Counted from the stretch's first letter, positions 19,499-27,840 are shown. The stretch is 34,063 nucleotides of DNA from Sphingobacteriales bacterium 16-39-50 (GCA_002257025.1 NCHA01000028.1:1-34063); one strand, 5' to 3'. The notes: generated from the sequence alone by a model not told the origin. Program-made: numbers and translations.

Positions 19499-19515
19499 CG
19501 ACGCAGGAGGGACCT
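19490..19515. repeat. Dispersed-repeat-like segment (TGTCATCCCGACGCAGGAGG type)
   Basis: The stretch begins TGTCATCCCGACG and continues through a GGAGGGACC segment, abutting the heptamer element C. It resembles short dispersed intergenic repeats I recall from Bacteroidota genomes, but only one arm is here, so no hairpin can be drawn. It is noncoding and lies 20 bp from the ftsL stop. Confidence 0.45.
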
Positions 19516-19535
19516 CATCCAATTAATATCAATAT

Positions 19536-19949
19536 TCAATCAAATTCATTCTCACGTATCACAATCTTCTTCGGTGGTTCATTCGGTTCAATCAAACCCA
19601 ATGTATCCACCTCTTTAGCTACTTCTGTCTGGGTACTTTTCAGCATCAGATCAGCTTTTAACGTTTTAAAATCCCAGCTCAACTCTTTCACTTCTTTGCT
19701 CAGCTTGTCGATATCCCGGATATTATTCTCTGCGAAATGCCGGTTCCCGATATAGATCATTGCCAAAAAGGCCACAAAAACAATAAATGGTAGCAAATGA
19801 GTAGCCGACTCCTTAGAGATTACTCCCTCAGTAAACATCAGAGTAAAGAAATTCTTTGGAAGCTCAGCCTTTTCTGATTGCTCAGTTAAAGGTTCAGCCT
19901 CCTGATCCAATTCCTCTTCCGTTTTGTCTTGTTTAAATTGGTTACTCAT
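19536..19949 (-). CDS. ftsL: FtsL-like divisome protein
   Basis: A small bitopic membrane protein of 137 residues. It has an acidic cytoplasmic N-terminus, one membrane segment (about 52-69, LLPFIVFVAFLAMIYIG), then a helical heptad-rich stretch (RDIDKLSKEVKELSWDFKTLKADLM) that can form a coiled coil, and a short C-tail. This is the architecture of FtsL, which joins FtsB/FtsQ and activates FtsW-FtsI. Sequence similarity between phyla is very low, so the call rests on architecture and on position between rsmH (19-bp gap) and ftsI. It matches the Bacteroidota FtsL-like family. Confidence 0.88.
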   Translation of the reverse strand: MSNQFKQDKTEEELDQEAEPLTEQSEKAELPKNFFTLMFTEGVISKESATHLLPFIVFVAFLAMIYIGNRHFAENNIRDIDKLSKEVKELSWDFKTLKADLMLKSTQTEVAKEVDTLGLIEPNEPPKKIVIRENEFD

Positions 19950-19968
19950 TCTTCAAGACTTTATCAGC

Positions 19969-20871
19969 TTAACTTTTTACTGCTATTCTCAGTTTGGCAC
20001 TCCTTGCCCTGTTATTTAGTTTAATTTCCTCTTCAGAAGCAACAATCGCTTTCCGTGTGATGTTTTCCAGTGGCTTGATCTGGTTTCCGAAAAAATCCTT
20101 CTCCACTTCTCCCTGAAACTTACCCTTGGCAATAAAATTCTTGACCAGCCTGTCCTCAAGTGAATGATAAGACATCACTACAAGGCGACCCTGCGCTTTA
20201 AGTACATCAACAGTTTGTTCCAAGAACTCTTTCAAAGCCTCCAATTCCTGGTTCACTTCAATACGCAGCGCCTGAAAAACCTGAGCCAGGTATTTATTTT
20301 CTTTCCCTTTCGGAATTAGTTTTGAAATAGCTTTTTTGAGTTCATCAACGGTATCAATTGGCTTGTTGAGACGCTGGGTTACCAGAGTTTGAGCCAGTGT
20401 TTTCGCATTTTTAATCTCACCATAGATTCCGAAAATCCGGTGCAGTTGCTCCTCAGTATAGGTATTGACTATCTGTTTAGCTGTAAGCGAACTCCCCTGA
20501 TCCATGCGCATATCCAGATCGGCATCAAAGCGAATGGAGAACCCCCGTTCTGGCTGATCAAATTGGTGAGAAGAGACACCCAGATCAGCCAGAATACCAT
20601 CCGCAGGAATGGCGCCCTGCAAACGGCAATTGTTTTTTAGGTAGCGGAAGTTCTGATCAATAAAGGTTAATCGATCATCTTTTGGTAAATTCTTCTGAGC
20701 ATCGGCATCCTGGTCAAATGCAAGTAAACGACCATTAGGCCCCAGACGCTTTAATATTTCGCGGGAATGGCCACCACCCCCGAATGTTACGTCAACATAA
20801 ATCCCATCCGGCTTAATATTCAGTCCTTCCATACATTCCTGCAGCATCACCGGATTATGATAATCAGTCAT
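19969..20871 (-). CDS. rsmH: 16S rRNA (cytosine1402-N4)-methyltransferase RsmH
   Basis: SAM-dependent enzyme (formerly MraW) that methylates C1402 in the decoding centre of 16S rRNA. The 300-residue protein has the SAM-binding loop VDVTFGGGGHSREIL (26-40), the ILADLGVSSHQFD segment, the RGFSIRFDADLDMRMD motif and the conserved VMSYHSLEDRLVKNF near the C-terminus. It is second in the cluster, with its start overlapping the end of mraZ by 8 nt. This is the usual mraZ-rsmH pairing. Confidence 0.97.
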   Translation of the reverse strand: MTDYHNPVMLQECMEGLNIKPDGIYVDVTFGGGGHSREILKRLGPNGRLLAFDQDADAQKNLPKDDRLTFIDQNFRYLKNNCRLQGAIPADGILADLGVSSHQFDQPERGFSIRFDADLDMRMDQGSSLTAKQIVNTYTEEQLHRIFGIYGEIKNAKTLAQTLVTQRLNKPIDTVDELKKAISKLIPKGKENKYLAQVFQALRIEVNQELEALKEFLEQTVDVLKAQGRLVVMSYHSLEDRLVKNFIAKGKFQGEVEKDFFGNQIKPLENITRKAIVASEEEIKLNNRARSAKLRIAVKS

Positions 20872-21328
20872 GCGCCCTCCTTCCCATACTGCCCATTACC
20901 TCTTCAGCCAGATTGGCAAAGTTTTCAGGCTCATTATCCATCTGAGAGTCGTAAGCATCTTTTGCCCAGACCTCTATTTTATTCAGTACGCATGAAAGAA
21001 CAACCTCCCCGCTGATACCGGCATATTCCATTAACGCTTTAGGGAAGAGAATACGGTTTGCCGAATCCAGAGAAAGCTCGGTGGCACCCCGGGTGAAATA
21101 GCGAATAAAATCACGGCTCTTCTTTTCGTAAGCATTGAGCTTACTCAGTTCTTCGGTAATGCTATCCCACTCCTTTTTAGCGTAAATAACCAGATGTTTT
21201 TCAAAGCCACGGTTGATCACAAGTCCTTCACGCTCAGCTTCGGGAAGCTGTTTCTTCAGGCTGGATGGTATCATCATCCGGCCTTTAGCATCAAGTTTAC
21301 AATCAAATTCTCCTAAAAAATGGGACAT
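20864..21328 (-). CDS. mraZ: Transcriptional regulator MraZ
   Basis: First gene of the dcw cluster. MraZ is a ring-forming DNA-binding protein with two SpoVT-AbrB-like domains that regulates its own operon in other bacteria. Both domains are visible in 154 residues: LGEFDCKLDAKGRMMIP near the N-terminus, and the second around TELSLDSANRILFPKAL. The gene starts at ATG 21328. A three-box operator matching the known MraZ site lies 44-69 bp upstream, which supports autoregulation here (inference). Confidence 0.96.
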   Translation of the reverse strand: MSHFLGEFDCKLDAKGRMMIPSSLKKQLPEAEREGLVINRGFEKHLVIYAKKEWDSITEELSKLNAYEKKSRDFIRYFTRGATELSLDSANRILFPKALMEYAGISGEVVLSCVLNKIEVWAKDAYDSQMDNEPENFANLAEEVMGSMGRRAHD

Positions 21329-21356
21329 TCCGGGTATTTACATAATTATTCAACTG

Positions 21357-21364
21357 TAAAAGTA
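21357..21364 (-). promoter_or_regulatory. Weak candidate -7 box for the dcw cluster
   Basis: The minus strand reads TACTTTTA, one mismatch from the Bacteroidota TAnnTTTG box, about 28 bp before mraZ and just downstream of the MraZ boxes. No TTG is found at the expected -33 spacing, so the call is tentative. If it is right, the operator overlies the -33 region. Confidence 0.3.
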
Positions 21365-21371
21365 AATAACT

Positions 21372-21397
21372 TACCACTTTTTACCACTATCTCCCAC
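21372..21397 (-). promoter_or_regulatory. MraZ operator: three direct repeats at 10-bp period
   Basis: On the minus strand, TGGGA, TGGTA and TGGTA follow each other with exactly five bases between them (plus-strand TCCCAC 21392-21397, TACCAC 21382-21387, TACCAC 21372-21377). MraZ in other bacteria binds three TGG-type direct repeats with 5-nt spacers upstream of mraZ, so box form, number, spacing and place all agree. Two further isolated TGTGGRA boxes at about 21408-21413 and 21434-21439 are off the 10-bp register. Confidence 0.8.
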
Positions 21398-21690
21398 AAA
21401 AAAAGTTTTCCACAGTTTTTAGGGGTTAAAATCTCCCACACAGCGGAGAATCAGACACTTGGCTTTTTGGATATCAGATCAGATTAAGTGGTCTTTTAAG
21501 GTTCCCTGATTGAATAAAAGATTCATTTAAACAATTAGACGATAAAAGAGAATCTTACACTCCTATTGACATTCAGTTACTTGGATCTGCCTAATACTGT
21601 AACTAAAAACAGTAATGAACATCAAAGAAAAAACAAATCAAAGGTGCTCAGATTAACAAACAATCCAGAACTTTAAAGAACTCAAGGAAT

Positions 21691-22653
21691 ATGAAAGCTT
21701 TTACAAAACATAAGTATGGCGGGCCTGAAGTACTTCAGTTGCAAGAAGTTGAGAAGCCAGAGATAAAAGATGATTGTATCCTGGTTAAAGTTTCAGCAAA
21801 CTCAGCGAATCCCGCCGACTGGCATATTCTGAGAGGGGAACCATTTTTCGCCCGGTTTACGTTTGGATTATTCAAACCAAAGGACAAAATTTCGGGAGCA
21901 GATTTTGCTGGCATTGTTGAGGAAGCAGGAAACAATGTAACACATTTCAAGGTTGGAGACCGGGTATTTGGAGAAACTCTTAAAGGTGGAGCTTTTGCAG
22001 AATATACCTGTGCGCCGGCAAATGTATGTGCCCTGATGCCTGAAGGAATAGATTTCAAAGTGATGGCCACTGTACCTATCGCCGGGGTGACAGCATTTCA
22101 AGCCCTGATCACCCATGGCAAACTCAAAGCAGGCGAAACAGTTTTGATCAATGGCTCATCAGGAGGTGTTGGTCATTTCGCAGTTCAAATTGCAAAGGCT
22201 TATGGCGCCAAAGTAAGTGCGGTATGTTCAGACAGAAATCTTGACTTTGTAAAAAATTTAGGTGCCGATGAGGTGATTCCATATGATAAAGAAAACATCC
22301 ATCAGCACAAAGAAAAATACGACCTAATTATTGATACCAATGGCAATCTTAATCATGAAGACTTTGTACGCATGGGAAGACGGGGTGTATTGGTAGGTTT
22401 CACAAGCATAGGACATATGATGTTAGTGCTTTTTAAAAGTGCATTTAGTAAATTTCCTCTAGCACAATTTACTGCAGTAGCAAATACTAAAGATCTGGAG
22501 ATTCTGGCCTCTTTAATACAAAATGAGAAAATTAAAGTTCATATAGAAAAGACCTTTCCCTATAAAAAAATACCGGAAGCTATTGGCTATATTGAGGCTA
22601 TGCGCACTAAGGGCAAAGTCGCAATGGTCTGGGAAGGTATAAAGGAAGAATAA
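21691..22653 (+). CDS. NAD(P)-dependent alcohol dehydrogenase, quinone oxidoreductase-like (MDR superfamily)
   Basis: A 320-residue medium-chain dehydrogenase/reductase. The N-terminal GroES-like domain has the usual SANSANPADWHILRGE segment and SGADFAGIVEEAG. The Rossmann domain carries the nucleotide-binding loop NGSSGGVGHFAVQIAK (154-169). The cysteine ligands for structural or catalytic zinc of classical alcohol dehydrogenases are absent, which puts it in the zinc-free quinone oxidoreductase/enoyl reductase group, probably NADPH-using. The physiological substrate cannot be read from sequence. An AAGGA Shine-Dalgarno site supports the ATG at 21691. The next gene starts 14 bp after its stop. 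Confidence 0.85.
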   Translation: MKAFTKHKYGGPEVLQLQEVEKPEIKDDCILVKVSANSANPADWHILRGEPFFARFTFGLFKPKDKISGADFAGIVEEAGNNVTHFKVGDRVFGETLKGGAFAEYTCAPANVCALMPEGIDFKVMATVPIAGVTAFQALITHGKLKAGETVLINGSSGGVGHFAVQIAKAYGAKVSAVCSDRNLDFVKNLGADEVIPYDKENIHQHKEKYDLIIDTNGNLNHEDFVRMGRRGVLVGFTSIGHMMLVLFKSAFSKFPLAQFTAVANTKDLEILASLIQNEKIKVHIEKTFPYKKIPEAIGYIEAMRTKGKVAMVWEGIKEE

Positions 22654-22667
22654 AATCTCTAAAAAAA

Positions 22668-23159
22668 TTGGAAACAAAAAAACCTTTAGTCAACAGGAAA
22701 TATATGCTCGAAAAATATCCAGGCAAAGGTGGCTGGACCTATGCTGCCATTCCCGAAGTTTTGCAGGACAAAAGTTCTCCTTTTGGTTGGGTTAAAGTCA
22801 GAGGTTGGATTGATAATTTTGAGATTAAGAATTACAAACTGATGCCAATGGGTAATGGCAAGCTTTTTTTACCAGTTAAAGCCGAGATCAGAAAAAAGAT
22901 TGCTAAAAAGGAAGGCGATTGGGTTAACATCGTATTGTATGCTGATACAAATCCAATTGAAATACCTGGGGAATTCTTTGATTGCCTTAAAACAGACCCC
23001 ACTGCCTTTGAAATATTTTCATCTTATACTGATGGACAAAAAAAGGAATTTATTGACTGGATTTATTCTGCAAAAAACGAGAGCACAAAAGTTGAACGAA
23101 TTGCAGAGACCTTAAACAAACTGGTAAAGCAACAGAAACTAAGGGATAAGAAATATTAA
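22668..23159 (+). CDS. DUF1905/YdeI (OmdA)-like protein
   Basis: A 163-residue protein with an N-terminal DUF1905-type beta-barrel (GGWTYAAIPEVL, FGWVKVRGWIDNFE, LMPMGNGKLFLPVKAEIRKK) and a C-terminal YdeI/OmpD-associated helical segment (FIDWIYSAKNESTKVERIAE). Function of the family is not established. The start taken is TTG at 22668, because the residues before the first ATG (22704), including KPLVNRKYMLEKYPGKGGW, belong to the conserved N-terminus as I know the family. With ATG 22704 the protein would lose twelve residues. It is probably co-transcribed with the upstream oxidoreductase (14-bp gap). Confidence 0.75.
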   Translation: METKKPLVNRKYMLEKYPGKGGWTYAAIPEVLQDKSSPFGWVKVRGWIDNFEIKNYKLMPMGNGKLFLPVKAEIRKKIAKKEGDWVNIVLYADTNPIEIPGEFFDCLKTDPTAFEIFSSYTDGQKKEFIDWIYSAKNESTKVERIAETLNKLVKQQKLRDKKY

Positions 23160-23211
23160 AGCTCCAAACCTACAGAACCTTTAAATGCATATTTGAGAAA
23201 GATTTTACATA

Positions 23212-23895
23212 ATGGAAAATTTACCATCTTACATCAGCATAGTTTTCGGATTAACAACAATCCTTACAACCTTGATTTTTTATAAAGCTGCCGGCAATTC
23301 AAAACCAGTTTTATTGGTAATTCTGATCTGGCTGGCAGTTCAGGCCCTCATTGCAAGTTCAGGTTTTTATACGGTAACGGATACTACCCCTCCCAGATTT
23401 CTATTATTGGTTTTACCCCCATTACTTGGCATCGCCGGACTTTTTATGAGTCCAAAAGGCAGAAAATTTATTGATGGTTTGGACTTAAAGAGCCTTACGA
23501 TATTACATACTATTCGTATTCCGGTTGAACTAGTCCTATTCTTCCTGTTCACTTATAAAGCCGTCCCTGAACTGATGACCTTTGAAGGAAGAAACTTCGA
23601 TATTTTATCGGGAATTACAGCTCCTGTGATATTCTATTTTGCATTTATCAGAAAACAGTTAAGCCGAAAAATTATTTTAATCTGGAATGTGATCTGTCTT
23701 GGATTGCTTATAAATATTGTAAGTAATGCCATTTTATCTGCCCCATTTCCCTTTCAGCAATTTGCTTTTGACCAGCCCAATATTGCAGTTTTATATTTTC
23801 CTTTTATCTGGTTACCCTGCTGTGTGGTGCCTTTAGTATTACTGTCTCATCTGGCAGCATTCAGACAATTGTCAAATTATAAAAATAAGGCATAA
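23212..23895 (+). CDS. Polytopic membrane protein of unknown function
   Basis: A 227-residue hydrophobic protein with about seven predicted membrane segments, roughly at 8-24, 33-50, 63-79, 103-119, 132-147, 155-175 and 190-215. There is a PPRFLLLVLPPLLGIAGL stretch in the third segment and a short basic C-tail. I recognise no catalytic or transport motif. It begins 52 bp after the DUF1905 gene on the same strand and could be part of that transcript. Confidence 0.7.
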   Translation: MENLPSYISIVFGLTTILTTLIFYKAAGNSKPVLLVILIWLAVQALIASSGFYTVTDTTPPRFLLLVLPPLLGIAGLFMSPKGRKFIDGLDLKSLTILHTIRIPVELVLFFLFTYKAVPELMTFEGRNFDILSGITAPVIFYFAFIRKQLSRKIILIWNVICLGLLINIVSNAILSAPFPFQQFAFDQPNIAVLYFPFIWLPCCVVPLVLLSHLAAFRQLSNYKNKA

Positions 23896-24028
23896 TTAAT
23901 TTTAGGATCAAATTAAAACATTTACTTTAGAAAACATAATAGCATGATTACCAATATTTTGACTCATTAACGAATAAGATTTATTTCCTAAAACACCTGT
24001 TAGCAATTACAAAAATTCCATTTGTAAA

Positions 24029-24610
24029 ATGACGTATATAATGAAAGATAACAGACATCTACCACCACAAGCAGCTGAAGAACTGTTCATAATATTAAGA
24101 TCCCGGTTCGAAAAAAACATGAACAGGCATATTGGCATCGACTGGAATGATGTAGAAGCAAAACTGAATTCCGGGAACAATGCCGAAAAATTGTGGTCAC
24201 TCAATGAAATGGAAAGAACCGGAGGGGAACCGGATGTCATTGCAATGAATCAAAACACTGGCGAATACATTTTTTTTGATTGCTCTGCTGAAAGTCCGAA
24301 AGATCGTAGAAGCATTTGTTACGACGAAGATGCACTGGAATCAAGAAAAGAACATAAACCTAAAAATAGTGCCATTGGCATGGCCTATGATATGGGCATT
24401 CAGATTTTATCGGAAGAGGAATACCGTGACTTGCAAAAACTTGGGCATTTTGATACAAAAACCTCAAGCTGGATCAAAACACCAGAAAGGATCAGAGAAA
24501 TGGGCGGTGCCATCTTCGCTGATTTTCGCTATGGTAATGTGTTTGTTTATCATAATGGGGCTGAATCTTATTATGCTGCCAGAGGATTCCGTGGTTCCCT
24601 AAAAATTTAA
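24029..24610 (+). CDS. DUF4256 family protein
   Basis: A soluble 193-residue protein matching my recollection of the DUF4256 family: an N-terminal helix (AAEELFIILRSRFEKNMNRH), the segments WSLNEMERTGGEPDVI and YIFFDCSAESPKDRRSICYD, and a C-terminal GGAIFADFRYGNVFVYHNGA. The family has no known function. The acidic and arginine-rich conserved blocks look enzyme-like, but no catalytic mechanism can be assigned. The start could be ATG 24029 or the methionine four codons on (24041). It is separated from its neighbours by 133 bp upstream and 47 bp downstream. Confidence 0.78.
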   Translation: MTYIMKDNRHLPPQAAEELFIILRSRFEKNMNRHIGIDWNDVEAKLNSGNNAEKLWSLNEMERTGGEPDVIAMNQNTGEYIFFDCSAESPKDRRSICYDEDALESRKEHKPKNSAIGMAYDMGIQILSEEEYRDLQKLGHFDTKTSSWIKTPERIREMGGAIFADFRYGNVFVYHNGAESYYAARGFRGSLKI

Positions 24611-24657
24611 TCCTGTAGCTTCCAGAGTCATTCAAGCTTATAAACCTGTTTTAGAAC

Positions 24658-25284
24658 ATGAAACTAAGACCAGAAGAATTACCAGAAAACGGATACATTT
24701 TACTTGACCAGTTAGGTCACAAGGAATTGGTTCCCTTCATCCAGACTTACATGAAGAAACGAACCAAATTCTCTGTTATTTATTATATCTGTAACTTTTT
24801 AATCTTCGGACTGATGGGTTATTTACTCGTCTCAGATTTTAATTCTGAAACTTACAGTTTCGCGGCAAAATTTACCAGTTTCAGCTATGGATTAGCTCTT
24901 GCTCTTGTCTTATTACCTTTGCATGAGTATATCCACGTACTTGCTTATAAAATGAATGGTGCTACAAATACTTCATATGATGCTAACCTCAGGAAGTTTT
25001 ATTTTATGGCACTCGCCGATAAATTTGTTGCAAACAAAAGAGAATTCCAGATCGTTGCACTTGCTCCTTTCCTGATAATTAGCAGCATTCTGATTGGCTT
25101 TATCTTTATTGCAGATCAAAACTGGACTTTAACCTGTGTAGCAACCTTGTTAGCCCATACTGCAATGTGTTCCGGTGATTTCGGACTATTGAGCTATTTT
25201 GACTATCACCAGGATAAAGATGTTGTAACCTATGATGAAGTCGGGAACAATATTTCCTACTTCTATGGTCGGCTAAAACGTTAA
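24658..25284 (+). CDS. DUF3267 putative zincin membrane metalloprotease
   Basis: A 208-residue membrane protein with segments at about 39-58, 72-97, 130-152 and 157-177. The second contains HEYIH (His89, Glu90, His93), a zincin HExxH motif embedded in a hydrophobic helix. A downstream CSGDFGLLSYF segment offers Asp174 as a third metal ligand, as in intramembrane site-2-type proteases. This fits the DUF3267 putative zincin family. Substrate and activity are unknown. Its stop codon is only 3 bp from the convergent ppc stop codon, and no terminator is seen between them. Confidence 0.75.
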   Translation: MKLRPEELPENGYILLDQLGHKELVPFIQTYMKKRTKFSVIYYICNFLIFGLMGYLLVSDFNSETYSFAAKFTSFSYGLALALVLLPLHEYIHVLAYKMNGATNTSYDANLRKFYFMALADKFVANKREFQIVALAPFLIISSILIGFIFIADQNWTLTCVATLLAHTAMCSGDFGLLSYFDYHQDKDVVTYDEVGNNISYFYGRLKR

Positions 25285-25287
25285 TAA

Positions 25288-27840
25288 TCAGGCAGAATTC
25301 CGTTCTGCATTAATAATCCCAAAAGAGCAACGCATTACAAGTTTCTCAAACACTTTAACCTCAGGCGAATTTGAAGCTTTAACACCCTTTTCTCTGATCA
25401 TGGTTAAGGCGTATTGCTGAATGGTAATTAGCGGCAATTCAATGCGCTGCCTCATCCGGATTGAAAGCTGATCAGTTTCCCTGTCAGCCATTAATTCAGA
25501 CTTACCTGTCAGCTGGAAGATGTATTTTTTTGTCCGCTCAAATTCTTCATAAAATAAATTCCAAAGAACTCCATATTTGGGATGTTTTGACAAATAAGAA
25601 GTCAGAGGAAAAAAGCATTTACTCATTGCCATTTCGCAATTACCCATAAGCGTTCTGAAATAAAGGGAGTGATTATAGAGATTTTTGATATCTCCCCATT
25701 TACCTTCAGCTTCCAGTTTCTCAAAAGCAATTCCCACTCCGTAATATCCCGGAATATTTTGTTTCAACTGGCTCCAGGCCCCAACATAAGGTACAGCTCT
25801 GAGATCATTCAGATTTAATTTTCCTGCTTTACGCTTAGACGGTCTGCTACCAATATTGGCCTCCGCATAATAACGTAGAGGACTTGCAAAATTCAGGTAT
25901 TCCAGAAAATCAGGATTGTTCTTGAGAATATTAAATGCCTGATAACTTTCCTCAGCTAATTCCTGCAGTAATTCTTCTTCTGGGCTGCTCATTGTGGAAC
26001 TTCTTAATGAAAACAGCGCATTACTTATTCCTGAATGCATTAATTGCTCCATATTGAACCTTGCCGAAGCCCTGGTGCCAAAATTAGAACTGATTGTCTG
26101 ACCCTGAATGGTCAATTGTATCTCTTTATTGGCAATATTTTTACCCATAGAAGCATAAAACTGATGTGTTTTACCTCCGCCCCTTGCAGGCGGGCCTCCC
26201 CTGCCATCAAAAAACACCACCTCTATGCCATATTCCTTTGAAATTCGGGTTAATTCTTCTTTCGCTTTGTATATACTCCAGTTAGCCATCAGATATCCGC
26301 CGTCTTTGGTCCCGTCTGAGAATCCGAGCATGATCGTCTGGGCATTTTTTCTGCGCTTCAAATGCTCACGATAAGCTTCATTCTGGTACAGGATCGTCAT
26401 CACTTTGGCTGCATTCCTGAGGTCACCAATGGTTTCAAATAAGGGAACAAAATCAACTTTTAGTTCCTCCTTTTTCCATCCGGCCATGAGACATAAACCA
26501 TAAACCTCCATCACATTCAGCGCACTGGTAGTATGGCTTATAATATACCGGTGACAGCCTTCAGGTCCGTTAAATCGTTGAATGGTTCTGATTGAAAGAA
26601 TGGTATCGAAGGTATCCTTATCAAGATCTGTATCAACTACCAATGAATCAATATTCTGTAAAAGTTGAATTTTTGATTCTTCTGAAAGATTTTTATAATT
26701 TTTAGGAAGAACGCTGGTCTTTTCTGAAACAAGTTCTACCAGCTCCTTATGAACCGAACTATCCTGACGCACATCCAGTGAGGCAAAAAATAAACCAAAT
26801 AAGTTAACCTTATCCAGTAAATTGTTCACCTTGTTTAGAAAAAGGCTATTATGTTTTGCAATAAGTATGTCCCTGATCTCTATTAAAGTTGCACTTATTT
26901 CATCCTTAGAGAGGTATGCATTGTATCCCGGAATAAACAGATTCTTATAAAGCCGGTCTTCGAGTGATGCCAATAAGGTATCAACACCCTGGAATGTCAG
27001 TCTGCCTTTAAGCAAGCGCACCTCCATGTAATAGCATTTGATGATACTTTGTCTCAAAGCTTCTGCGACTTTTAAGGTAGTATCAGCTTTTACAAAAGGA
27101 TTTCCATCACGATCACCTCCCGGCCAGAATCCCATCCTGATTAATTGATTTTCTTCTGTTACCGCATCCTGAAACTCGCTTTTCAGAAAAGATAAAATAT
27201 GTCCTGCCGAATGATAAAATACATTCTCTAAAAACCATATCAGGTTAACTGCTTCATCGTATGGCGTTGGTTTTTCCTTTTTAAAGAATGGCGTTTTTCC
27301 TAATTGCTGCAAATAGGTGTTCACCAAAACTGTATCATCCTTTTGAAGTGCTTTCCCAAGATCATGAATAATGCCTAAAACAGCACTCGGGTAAAACTGA
27401 TTGGGATGAGCTGTAAGTACCAAACGAACAGAAAAATCTTTTAGTTTCTCTGCCAGTTGCAACTGGGAATTGGCCTGAACAACTTCGGTTTGTAGCTGCT
27501 TTAGGGTACCTGAGCCATCCATATCATGAGTGGCACTAAAAGCTGCATCTTCCAATGCATCAAACAATACTACCTGTCTCTCAGAATATTGAATAAATCT
27601 GAATAAAAGATCTATTTGCTCTTTACTACTTACATAATTAGTATACTGCCGAAAAAATGAATCGATAATTTCCGCCGGACTCTGATTGTTACGAAAGCCT
27701 TCTTCACAATGCAGCAAAAATAAAGAAAGTAAAATTCCTGTTTTCTCAACCTTATGAAATGGAAGAGAAGTAAACAAACTGTTATACATCTCAAACTTGG
27801 TTCCAACAAGATTCTTAAATTCAGCCAGGGTATTACTCAT
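25288..27840 (-). CDS. ppc: Phosphoenolpyruvate carboxylase (divergent Bacteroidota type)
   Basis: Carboxylates phosphoenolpyruvate with bicarbonate to oxaloacetate, replenishing the TCA cycle. The 850-residue protein keeps the catalytic histidine motif LTAHPNQ (His145; canonical TAHPTE/Q), GFWPGGDRDGNPFV (about 237-250), a lysine motif GFSDGTKDGG (Lys512), and the glycine loop GRGGPPARGGG (546-556). Two sites differ from the textbook enzyme. The residue before GRGG is Asp545 where E. coli has His579. The C-terminus ends NAERNSA instead of the usual RNTG. These look like subfamily traits rather than damage, because the frame is intact and the length normal. A TACCTTTG promoter box lies 19 bp before the start. 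Confidence 0.9.
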   Translation of the reverse strand: MSNTLAEFKNLVGTKFEMYNSLFTSLPFHKVEKTGILLSLFLLHCEEGFRNNQSPAEIIDSFFRQYTNYVSSKEQIDLLFRFIQYSERQVVLFDALEDAAFSATHDMDGSGTLKQLQTEVVQANSQLQLAEKLKDFSVRLVLTAHPNQFYPSAVLGIIHDLGKALQKDDTVLVNTYLQQLGKTPFFKKEKPTPYDEAVNLIWFLENVFYHSAGHILSFLKSEFQDAVTEENQLIRMGFWPGGDRDGNPFVKADTTLKVAEALRQSIIKCYYMEVRLLKGRLTFQGVDTLLASLEDRLYKNLFIPGYNAYLSKDEISATLIEIRDILIAKHNSLFLNKVNNLLDKVNLFGLFFASLDVRQDSSVHKELVELVSEKTSVLPKNYKNLSEESKIQLLQNIDSLVVDTDLDKDTFDTILSIRTIQRFNGPEGCHRYIISHTTSALNVMEVYGLCLMAGWKKEELKVDFVPLFETIGDLRNAAKVMTILYQNEAYREHLKRRKNAQTIMLGFSDGTKDGGYLMANWSIYKAKEELTRISKEYGIEVVFFDGRGGPPARGGGKTHQFYASMGKNIANKEIQLTIQGQTISSNFGTRASARFNMEQLMHSGISNALFSLRSSTMSSPEEELLQELAEESYQAFNILKNNPDFLEYLNFASPLRYYAEANIGSRPSKRKAGKLNLNDLRAVPYVGAWSQLKQNIPGYYGVGIAFEKLEAEGKWGDIKNLYNHSLYFRTLMGNCEMAMSKCFFPLTSYLSKHPKYGVLWNLFYEEFERTKKYIFQLTGKSELMADRETDQLSIRMRQRIELPLITIQQYALTMIREKGVKASNSPEVKVFEKLVMRCSFGIINAERNSA

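Larger units (their letters stand above)
21329..21690. other. Divergent intergenic region between mraZ and the oxidoreductase gene
   Basis: This 362-bp gap holds the MraZ operator on the mraZ side. Towards the oxidoreductase gene I see a weak AGATTC/GAATCT inverted pair near 21520-21554 and an AAGGA ribosome binding site just before ATG 21691. No confident promoter for the plus-strand gene and no small gene was recognised. Confidence 0.6.

Noticed and set aside
21691..25284. A new defence or toxin-antitoxin system in the small-gene block
   Set aside because: Quinone-oxidoreductase, DUF1905/YdeI, DUF4256 and DUF3267 proteins are common chromosomal genes. There is no nuclease, toxin or integrase, and the gaps do not indicate one operon.
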